Positions 1 to 5,125 of a DNA stretch of 10,154 nt are shown piece after piece. This DNA comes from Puniceicoccales bacterium (GTDB lineage Bacteria; Verrucomicrobiota; Verrucomicrobiia; Opitutales; JAIRKQ01): positions 1 through 10,154 of the forward strand of contig JAISBO010000062.1 of NCBI GenBank assembly GCA_031266155.1, read 5' to 3'. The position numbers and the translations under genes were made by a program. The notes beneath the pieces are model-generated. The model was not told the origin of the DNA. It saw only the letters and a list, made by a program, of their open reading frames with translations, and made no database searches. Positions within the stretch are counted from its first letter, which is position 1, and every line of letters starts with the position of its first letter.

Positions 1-388
1 CATCAATAATCGACCGTTTCCCATCATTGCTAATCGCGTTGAATCGACAGGCGGCGAGGCATGGTTTTTTTGTACAATTTTGGCATAAATCGGTGACGTG
101 TAGGTGGCTGGCTTTGCACCCATTGCATGCACAATGGAGCACGGTTAGTGGTGGCGAGGAAGGTTTTTCACGTTCCAAAGCACGCCGGGCGCATTGGTCC
201 AGCGATTCTTTGCCAGCATCTCCTTCCAAAGCTAGGCCCAAAATACTCATTGCCAGGGCTCGACGAACCGCAACTTCTTTCGAATCTTGCCCATACTCAT
301 GGGAAATTTGCCCAATGTTTTCTAAAAAATTTTGACCATTGAATATCCGAATAAGTCTAACCAATATTTCTCTTCTGTGCGGCATCAT
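1..388 (-). CDS. [FeFe] hydrogenase, group B-like, N-terminal part (runs off left edge)
   Basis: Reading leftwards from ATG 388, the frame is open for 129 codons to the window edge. The first 25 residues (REILVRLIRIFNGQNFLENI) resemble the helical N-terminus of group B monomeric [FeFe] hydrogenases. A ferredoxin-like part follows: LHCACNGC, then HVTDLCQNC, then KPCLAACRFNAI, giving the spacing C-x2-C-x4-C-x3-C that binds one [4Fe-4S] cluster in that family. The residue after the last Cys is Arg, where Pro is usual. The catalytic H-cluster domain would lie beyond the window, so subtype and activity cannot be judged. Such enzymes move electrons between ferredoxin and protons/H2 in the cytoplasm of anaerobes. 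An in-frame TTG at 415 is an alternative start; ATG 388 is preferred because it is an ATG in both repeat copies, although no good ribosome binding site is visible. Upstream sequence and the first ~60 codons are duplicated at 1615-1875. Confidence 0.72.
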   Translation of the reverse strand, partial: MMPHRREILVRLIRIFNGQNFLENIGQISHEYGQDSKEVAVRRALAMSILGLALEGDAGKESLDQCARRALEREKPSSPPLTVLHCACNGCKASHLHVTDLCQNCTKKPCLAACRFNAISNDGKRSIID

Positions 389-449
389 TTTTCCACATTC
401 TGCACTTCCTTTCAAGAAAATCGATCATTAAATGATTTTTTGAACTATT
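208..449. repeat. Direct repeat copy A (hydrogenase 5' end)
   Basis: This stretch aligns with 1635-1875 at a constant offset of 1427 bases, with one single-base gap near the upstream end (about position 435). In the 220 bases from 211 to 430 I count about 31 mismatches, roughly 86% identity, mostly transitions. It covers the first ~60 codons of the hydrogenase and about 60 bases upstream. Similarity stops at both ends within a few bases. Confidence 0.88.
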
Positions 450-510
450 GTTTGGCCTATCCTTCCCCGATCGATCATCATGTGTCTCGAGGTTTGCGTA
501 AATTAATTTT

Positions 511-1593
511 TCAGCCGAGAAACGCTTTTCTTATCTTCTTCATGGCAACAACTTCAATTTTAACAAAAGTTATTCTGGACATCACAAATACGATGGCAAA
601 AAATGCTAGGAAGAAAATGTGGCTCTCAAAAGGGATTGTCCTGCCCATATGCGAATAGACGAGCGCTATTCCCAATTGAACTGGGAAATGTATGAGGTAG
701 GATGAATATGTTAGGTTTCCAAGCATTTCAACGAATTTTTCAAAATTTGATGGAATTTTTACATACTCTACAAACACGTATATTGCAACGGCACCAAACA
801 GCATTACTCGAAAAGCTCGGTCCGCATGTAATATTTTAAGGCAGCACCCTATTTCAACTATTAGGAGAAAGGCATTCCATAGGATAGCCTTCCTTTGTTG
901 CTTGGGAATACTTTGCATAAATTCTTGCACATGGTTTACTAACCCACCGGCATAGAAAAATAGCATGCACCAGAAGATATTTCCATACCCGGAAACTAAC
1001 AATAGTAGCAATGCCGCCCCAAATATTGGCAAAATTTGCCACATGCGTTGCCCCAAATAACGAGTGCAAAAGAAGAAAATGAAATACACTATGATTTCCA
1101 GGGAAACTGACCATATGGGCGCATTAAAACTATAAGTTGCATTGGGTACCCAAAAGTTAGCCATAAAAATATGTAAAATAAAAGATTTTACCCCATTATC
1201 TTGGTATATGAAAAACTTCCCATTTTTAGCAAAAAAAAGATACTGCATGACAAGGACTAACAATAATGTTGCAACATGCAGCGGGTATAGCCTGGAAATT
1301 CTTAATATGCAGAATTTTTTAAACCCAACACTACGGTCAGCAATTGCATTTCTGTACTTCCAAAAAAATATATACCCACTAATCATCCAGAAAATTTGTA
1401 CAGCATAACTTCCTTTTGTGTAAAAGAGGTAAAAGAGAACATGGAACGGTTGTTCCGATTTAACTGCTAGGTCATTTCCGAATGAAAAATGCCAATAATG
1501 CCACACGAGAATGGAACATGCACACAAAAATCGTAGCACTTCTATGCCAAGAATTTTTTCGTTTTGTTGGGTAGGTTGCATAGAGATACTCAT
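511..1593 (-). CDS. Acyltransferase 3 family integral membrane protein (OafA/YrhL-like)
   Basis: This 360-residue protein has the hallmarks of acyltransferase family 3 (PF01757), multi-spanning enzymes that transfer acetyl or other acyl groups to cell-surface sugars such as O-antigen, exopolysaccharide or peptidoglycan. Visible motifs are the N-terminal GIEVLRFLCACSILVWHYWH with the conserved His near residue 32, FFWxxSGYIFF-like FWMISGYIFF at about 69-77, the RISRLYPLH motif at 98-106, and APIWSVSLEI near 160. About ten hydrophobic helices follow one another, and the length is normal for the membrane domain alone, with no SGNH domain. The start at ATG 1593 has no clear ribosome binding site; ATG 1581 is an alternative. 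The gene lies 21 bases after the truncated hydrogenase copy and is bracketed by the hydrogenase repeats, which suggests it was placed here by duplication or insertion. The acceptor sugar cannot be told from the sequence. Confidence 0.87.
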   Translation of the reverse strand: MSISMQPTQQNEKILGIEVLRFLCACSILVWHYWHFSFGNDLAVKSEQPFHVLFYLFYTKGSYAVQIFWMISGYIFFWKYRNAIADRSVGFKKFCILRISRLYPLHVATLLLVLVMQYLFFAKNGKFFIYQDNGVKSFILHIFMANFWVPNATYSFNAPIWSVSLEIIVYFIFFFCTRYLGQRMWQILPIFGAALLLLLVSGYGNIFWCMLFFYAGGLVNHVQEFMQSIPKQQRKAILWNAFLLIVEIGCCLKILHADRAFRVMLFGAVAIYVFVEYVKIPSNFEKFVEMLGNLTYSSYLIHFPVQLGIALVYSHMGRTIPFESHIFFLAFFAIVFVMSRITFVKIEVVAMKKIRKAFLG

Positions 1594-1614
1594 GCTTAAA
1601 ACGTGATATGTTTT

Positions 1615-1842
1615 TTATAAAAACTGCAACACCCTTTTGCCAGCACCTCCTTCTAAAGTTAGACCTAAAATACCTATGGCCAAGGCTCGACAAACCGCGG
1701 TTTCTTTTGAATCTTGCCCATACTCATTGGAAATTTGCCCAATGTTTTCTAAAAAATTTTGACCATTGAACATTCGAATGAGTCGGACCAATATTTCTCT
1801 TTTGTGCAAAGCCATTTTCCCGTATTCTGCACTTCTTTTCAA
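1615..1842 (-). pseudogene. Truncated second copy of the hydrogenase N-terminus
   Basis: The 75-codon frame starts at ATG 1842 (the codon matching TTG 415 in the other copy) or at ATG 1815 (matching ATG 388). It follows the hydrogenase N-terminus for about 60 residues, for example NGQNFLENIGQIS and EYGQDSKE, with 11 amino-acid differences. It then breaks off at GGAGK, runs into a short unrelated tail (RVLQFL) and stops before any cysteine of the iron-sulfur domain. It therefore cannot be a hydrogenase. It is either a decaying duplicate or a reused promoter and 5' end that now reads into the acyltransferase gene 21 bases downstream. The frame is still open and most changes are transitions, so it may have separated from the other copy a fair time ago. 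Confidence 0.75.
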
Positions 1843-1875
1843 GAAAATCGACCATTAAATGTTTTTTGAACCATT
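1635..1875. repeat. Direct repeat copy B (truncated hydrogenase 5' end)
   Basis: This is the partner of 208-449 in the same orientation. Both copies begin at a TTTGCCAGC-like sequence and end just past TTTTTTGAAC. The 1186 bases between the copies consist almost entirely of the acyltransferase gene. No transposase, terminal inverted repeat or target-site duplication was found at the borders. Confidence 0.88.
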
Positions 1876-2062
1876 ACCATGATTTATTTCAACCCAAACT
1901 ACCCATTTTCTTCTCTATTCCATTCACTCTTTCTGCCCCTCCACATCTATGGTCGGCACCAAATATCCGTGGTGTCGGATAGTCGCATACAAATAAAAAG
2001 CTTGACTTTTTTTTGATTTGTACCAAGATGGCTTCCACCATTAGTTAAAGGAAAGGAATATT
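1876..2062. other. Intergenic region between divergent units
   Basis: No ORF is convincing here. This is where leftward transcription of the hydrogenase-fragment/acyltransferase unit and rightward transcription of the small ORF and beta-barrel gene should start. On the plus strand TTGACT at 2002-2007 resembles a -35 box, but the sequence 16-17 bases further (AAGATG) is a poor -10 match, so no promoter is called. The stretch 1885-1945 is pyrimidine-rich on the plus strand. Confidence 0.5.
1954..1977. promoter_or_regulatory. Imperfect inverted repeat, possible operator or RNA hairpin
   Basis: CGGCACCA at 1954-1961 can pair with TGGTGTCG at 1970-1977, eight pairs including one G-T, around an 8-base loop. 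It lies about 85 bases before the small ORF, in the only stretch that can hold promoters for both directions. No T-run follows on either strand, so it is not an intrinsic terminator. It could be a regulator site, or chance. Confidence 0.3.
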
Positions 2063-2203
2063 ATGTTAGTAGGTAGTATAGGTATGCCCCATGGTATAGT
2101 TGGGTTTAGTGACAAGGAAGCTTGGTTGGTAAACCATTCGGGTCTTCCTCAGGAAACAAAAGACAAGTGGAATGCTATACGGGCTATAGTGATGGGAAAA
2201 TAG
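2063..2203 (+). CDS. Small hypothetical protein, 46 residues
   Basis: ATG 2063 is preceded by the purine run AAAGGAAAGGAAT at 2047-2059; AAGGA ends five bases before the start, which is one of the best ribosome binding sites in the window. The product begins MLVGSIGMPHGIVGFSDKEA and ends WNAIRAIVMGK with TAG at 2201-2203. It has no signal peptide, no membrane helix and no motif I recognise; it carries two Trp and three Met after the start. It is followed by a perfect hairpin at 2215-2231 and, 123 bases on, by the beta-barrel gene. It could be a genuine small protein, or a leader peptide whose translation influences the hairpin and the downstream gene. The call rests on the ribosome binding site and position rather than on homology. 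Confidence 0.5.
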   Translation: MLVGSIGMPHGIVGFSDKEAWLVNHSGLPQETKDKWNAIRAIVMGK

Positions 2204-2214
2204 CGGAGTGCTAT

Positions 2215-2231
2215 GCCTCCCAACGGGAGGC
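2215..2231 (+). promoter_or_regulatory. Perfect 7-bp hairpin between small ORF and beta-barrel gene
   Basis: GCCTCCC at 2215-2221 and GGGAGGC at 2225-2231 pair perfectly around the 3-base loop AAC. The hairpin lies 11 bases after the small ORF stop. The following bases are ACTTCTTGCG, not a T-run, so it is not a standard intrinsic terminator. It may be an RNA stability, attenuation or translation-control element in the leader of the next gene. Confidence 0.5.
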
Positions 2232-2326
2232 ACTTCTTGCGTGAGAGTGTTGTATAGATTTTGAAAGATTTTTTGGGTTATATAGGAGAGGATTGCATGT
2301 AGGTGGCTAACGGTAGGACGTAGAGT

Positions 2327-3169
2327 GTGCGGAAGTTGTCGTATATTTTTGGTGGTAGTGTTTGGGGTGCGGTTGCTGTTTTGGTAATGGTGTGTGGTGG
2401 TGTTTTTTCTGGGTGTTATGGTTATGAATGGCAAGAAGGAGAAAAAAAGGGGGGGATTTCTCTGAGTTTTACGTCGAAAAGTGTTGTTCGAGGGCATAGG
2501 ATTGGAGAAAAGGGGTTGAGCGTAAGGTATGGTTCGGTTTTGAGGTCTATGTTCCTAGGGGAGCGTAGGGTGGATTTTTGTTGTGACGTCGGGGTGGATG
2601 TTGATTTAGGGGCCGTGCATGATGATGCAATTTTGATGGGTTGTAATTTCATTTATTACGCTGTGCTTGAAGGTGTAATTATGGATGTGGGAGGGCTGAT
2701 TTTCCGCAATTCTGAGTCTTCTTCTTCTTTCCCGAAGAAGTTTTGGAGTACTAGAATATGGTCCTATGGACTCTATACCGGTGTTGTGATGGAAAGTGTT
2801 ATTTTTCGGCCGTCGTTATATTGCATTTATAGGTCCTATGATGGGGAGGTCGCTTTGGAAGGAAGAATAAAGCATGAAATGAGTTTATTACCTTTGGGGT
2901 TACGCAATTTTATGTTGGGACTTTCTGGGGAAATAGGTTATGATTATACTGGCAAACCCTATGGGTTGCCCTATGCAAGTTCTTTGGGAAGGAGAGACTA
3001 TTTATATTACGGTGCGGCACTCAGTTTAATTTATAGATTAGCTTCCGGAGAAGCTAGTGTTGGTGTTGCCTATGAGGGTAATATGGCGGAAAAGGACTCA
3101 TGGGTTAATTATGGGGAAAATTATAAAAATAACGTGTGGTTTAACGCTCTTTTAAGTTTTTCGTTCTAA
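2327..3169 (+). CDS. Exported beta-barrel-like outer membrane protein
   Basis: The GTG start at 2327 has AGGA at 2315-2318, eight bases upstream, and gives a proper signal sequence: Arg-Lys at residues 2-3, a hydrophobic stretch to about residue 28, then FSGC-YGYEW. The Cys could be a lipoprotein site (FSGC is an atypical lipobox) or signal peptidase I may cut nearby. The rest of the 280 residues shows alternating short strands rich in Tyr, Gly and Val, a SKSVVRG stretch near residue 50 recalling the start of TorF-type putative porins, and a C-terminal strand ending in Phe (LLSFSF), the usual signal for outer-membrane insertion. It is likely a small porin-like barrel; the substrate is unknown. 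The first 400 bases are very G+T-rich, unlike neighbouring genes, and the protein has an unusual Cys-Cys pair near residue 85. Its 3' end overlaps the end of dapF, which runs the opposite way, by 18 bases. Confidence 0.6.
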   Translation: MRKLSYIFGGSVWGAVAVLVMVCGGVFSGCYGYEWQEGEKKGGISLSFTSKSVVRGHRIGEKGLSVRYGSVLRSMFLGERRVDFCCDVGVDVDLGAVHDDAILMGCNFIYYAVLEGVIMDVGGLIFRNSESSSSFPKKFWSTRIWSYGLYTGVVMESVIFRPSLYCIYRSYDGEVALEGRIKHEMSLLPLGLRNFMLGLSGEIGYDYTGKPYGLPYASSLGRRDYLYYGAALSLIYRLASGEASVGVAYEGNMAEKDSWVNYGENYKNNVWFNALLSFSF

Positions 3170-4030
3170 TGGCGGAGCGACGTCAGAGGTGGGCACGGGT
3201 TGACGTTGGAAAAGTTTACATGTGGCGATTTGTTTTACGGGGCCCTTTTGCATTATGTTGCCGAGTTTGGCGGTTTTTACGTGTAAAATTCCTCCTGGCA
3301 TGTGGATTTTGACATTGTTTGAACAAAGATTCAGTTTTCTCGCAACTGCAAATACCGCACATGCACTGGAACCGGAAGCGAGGGTATATCCAGCACCCCG
3401 TTCCCAAATTTCTATGGTCATGGTGTTCCTGTCGAGGATTTTGGCAAATTGTACGTTGGTTTTTTCCGGAAACATCGGGTTGCATTCTAAAAGAGGACCC
3501 GCGGTTTTGGTTTTTTCGCAGGAGAGGTCATCGACAAAAATTACACAATGAGGGTTCCCCATGGACACCGGGTAGTACCTGTAGGTTGTATCATTTGCCG
3601 TAAATGTTGATGAGCCACAGGAAAAATACGGAATGTTGCTATCTTTAAATAGAGGACATCCCATGTCGACTTCAATCTGATCTTTGGAAAGAATGTTGCA
3701 CGTCACGGTTTTTTTGAAAGTTTTAACAAAAAATTCGCTGTGAGAAGCAACCTGCCCTAGGTCGAACATTGCCCGTGCGAAAATTCTAATACCGTTGCCA
3801 CTTATTTCCGCCGTAGTTCCATCGGGATTGATTATTTGTACTTTGAAAATGTTATTGCTGACTTTTCTGCCGTAAAGAATTCCATCGGACCCTATTCCAA
3901 AATTTCTGTGACAAATTTTTTTTATCCCTGCCATGGTTGGCAATTTAAACCTCGACGCATCTAGAAACAAATAGTCATTTCCCAAGGCGTGGTACTTTAC
4001 GAAATATAAATCGTTATTTCCTTTGGACAT
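3152..4030 (-). CDS. dapF: Diaminopimelate epimerase family protein with Ser in place of both catalytic Cys
   Basis: The 292-residue protein follows DapF from end to end. Visible are KYHALGNDYLFLD (12-24), NFGIGSDGIL (43-52), NPDGTTAEISGNG (68-80), MGNPHCVIFV (157-166), TNVQF (191-195), IWERGAGYTLASGSSACA (208-225) and a C-terminal PGGIL. DapF turns LL- into meso-diaminopimelate for lysine and peptidoglycan, using two Cys in the motifs CGNG and ACGTG. Here both are Ser: Ser77 (codon AGT) and Ser219 (codon TCC). Neither is a single-base slip from the Cys codon in a broken gene; all substrate-contact Asn, Glu and Arg positions look intact. Activity on DAP is therefore doubtful, and a changed reaction or a non-racemase role is possible. 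ATG 4030 gives the normal N-terminus but lacks a clear ribosome binding site; the frame stays open to TTG 4108. It is the last gene of the acc cluster, after a 129-base gap. Confidence 0.85.
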   Translation of the reverse strand: MSKGNNDLYFVKYHALGNDYLFLDASRFKLPTMAGIKKICHRNFGIGSDGILYGRKVSNNIFKVQIINPDGTTAEISGNGIRIFARAMFDLGQVASHSEFFVKTFKKTVTCNILSKDQIEVDMGCPLFKDSNIPYFSCGSSTFTANDTTYRYYPVSMGNPHCVIFVDDLSCEKTKTAGPLLECNPMFPEKTNVQFAKILDRNTMTIEIWERGAGYTLASGSSACAVFAVARKLNLCSNNVKIHMPGGILHVKTAKLGNIMQKGPVKQIATCKLFQRQPVPTSDVAPPLERKT

Positions 4031-4137
4031 AATGTACGTTTCACATATACTTTTAGACGAAGTGACCCTCTTTGAATAGCGGCACACAAGCCAACATACT
4101 CCCAACAATTCCTTTAGATTTAGACGGGAAGGGTTTG

Positions 4138-4161
4138 TCCTCCTATCGGGGGAATTTTTTT
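4138..4161 (+). terminator. Intrinsic terminator-like hairpin reading on the plus strand
   Basis: TCCTCC at 4138-4143 pairs with GGGGGA at 4148-4153 (six pairs, one T-G) around the loop TATC, and is followed by A and seven T at 4155-4161. The T-run is on the plus strand, so it would stop rightward transcripts. All genes around it read leftwards; it lies right at the stop of the amaP-like gene. It might catch read-through from the beta-barrel gene at 3169. For leftward transcripts it is a hairpin without a U-tract. Confidence 0.5.
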
Positions 4162-4663
4162 AGAGGCTGCTCTCCTGGTCATTAGAACGGTTAAGCACTT
4201 CCTGATTGATTGGTTCTTTTTGACATAGACCTTTGCAAACGCTAGCACTACTTTCCGATTGAAATTCAGTAACCATTATGTTAATCTTGCTAACAGCCGC
4301 CAAACCAACATTGTTGATAAGGACATTCTGCAATACTTCACGCAGTGCCCTGGAAATATCTGCTAGATTTTGCCTGCGGCTAATGCGAATGGAAATGTCG
4401 ATGGAAATGATTCCCCTGCAGCACTTGACTTTTGTGCGTATTTTGTCCTTGACACCAACATCCCTCGCAAGGGATTCAATAATTTTGTTTAATGAATCTT
4501 TGCTTAGCGAAACAGTCCCTTCATCGCTTTTGGAAATAAAAATCCTCTTTGGTCTCCATAGTAGGTATAGAATATAAATGATGACAATGCCAACGATGCA
4601 CCCTCCCAATAGGAATAGGCACTTTAATTGTTCCGCACTCAAATTTTGTAAAATTTCTTTCAT
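4160..4663 (-). CDS. AmaP-like membrane-anchored Asp23 family protein
   Basis: The 167-residue protein has one hydrophobic helix at about residues 13-36 (LFLLGGCIVGIVIIYILYLL), then a short basic linker (RPKR), then a soluble part of about 110 residues with the beta-alpha pattern of Asp23/DUF322 domains and a polar tail. This is the layout of AmaP, the membrane anchor that holds Asp23 at the cell envelope in Staphylococcus. It directly follows the Asp23 gene with an ATGA overlap (4660-4663), implying translational coupling, and has its own AAGGAG at 4668-4673. The likely role is tethering the upstream Asp23 protein to the inner face of the membrane; this is inferred from layout and gene order, because sequence similarity in this family is low. 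Confidence 0.68.
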   Translation of the reverse strand: MKEILQNLSAEQLKCLFLLGGCIVGIVIIYILYLLWRPKRIFISKSDEGTVSLSKDSLNKIIESLARDVGVKDKIRTKVKCCRGIISIDISIRISRRQNLADISRALREVLQNVLINNVGLAAVSKINIMVTEFQSESSASVCKGLCQKEPINQEVLNRSNDQESSL

Positions 4664-5121
4664 AGTTCTCCTTCAATAAATTCATTTTTGTCCGTTGTCT
4701 CCGAAATTTCAACACCATCGATGATGACATTCACCTTACTAACACCAGTCATCGTCATCTTGGTAATATGGTCTATTATGTTTTGTTGAACATTGGAAGC
4801 TACTTTTGCGAGCTCACAGCCAAATTTCAATGTTAAACAAATGTCAATCAGATAGTTCCCGAATTCATCTTCGGAAACATTAACCCCATTGAGCGTTGAT
4901 TTTTTGCTTGAAAAAAATGAAGCGATCCCGTTCGCAAACCCATGCTTGCCGACGGCTAATACTCCCTTTGTTTGAATAGCACTTAGTGTTGCAATATTTG
5001 CAATTACGGAATGGTTTATCTTGATTTCTCCCAAGTTACAAGAGGAATCGTCGGAAATCATGGGAATGGGGAACGAAGAGTTTTTTTCTATTTCTTTCCT
5101 ATCTCTTTTTTCTGTAGTCAT
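4660..5121 (-). CDS. Asp23/Gls24 (YqhY-like) family protein
   Basis: The 153-residue protein has a charged 25-residue N-terminal extension and then an Asp23/DUF322 domain (PF03780): GEIKINHSVIANIATLSAIQ with the typical I-A-x-x-A pattern, GVLAVGKHGFANGIASFF, a beta hairpin (YLIDICLTLKFG), and the helix VASNVQQNIIDHITKMTM followed by VSKVNVIIDGV. Members are abundant, envelope-associated proteins linked to alkaline or envelope stress. The gene starts four bases after the accC stop and overlaps the next gene. In Bacillus subtilis the relative YqhY sits directly after accBC and its loss disturbs acetyl-CoA carboxylase balance, so this protein may likewise connect fatty-acid supply with the envelope. 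No ribosome binding site is visible, which suggests coupling to accC translation. Confidence 0.85.
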   Translation of the reverse strand: MTTEKRDRKEIEKNSSFPIPMISDDSSCNLGEIKINHSVIANIATLSAIQTKGVLAVGKHGFANGIASFFSSKKSTLNGVNVSEDEFGNYLIDICLTLKFGCELAKVASNVQQNIIDHITKMTMTGVSKVNVIIDGVEISETTDKNEFIEGEL

Positions 5122-5125
5122 AGTT

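Noticed and set aside
27..335. A 102-codon open frame on the plus strand
   Set aside because: It is antisense to the hydrogenase N-terminus, whose Cys pattern on the minus strand is the convincing reading.
208..1875. A composite transposon or insertion sequence
   Set aside because: The flanking repeats encode a hydrogenase fragment, have no terminal inverted repeats, and no transposase is present between or beside them.
2066..2497. A 143-codon open frame on the minus strand
   Set aside because: Its Thr/Asn/His/Pro-rich product is the complement of the G+T-rich start of the beta-barrel gene and the small ORF, with no domain; the plus-strand reading has signal peptide and barrel features.
3222..3603. 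Two overlapping plus-strand frames of 109 and 94 codons
   Set aside because: Both are antisense to dapF and lack ribosome binding sites and recognisable domains.
4031..4108. An N-terminal extension of dapF from TTG 4108
   Set aside because: The 26 extra residues do not belong to the DapF fold and the purine run AAAGGA is almost adjacent to the TTG, too close for normal initiation.
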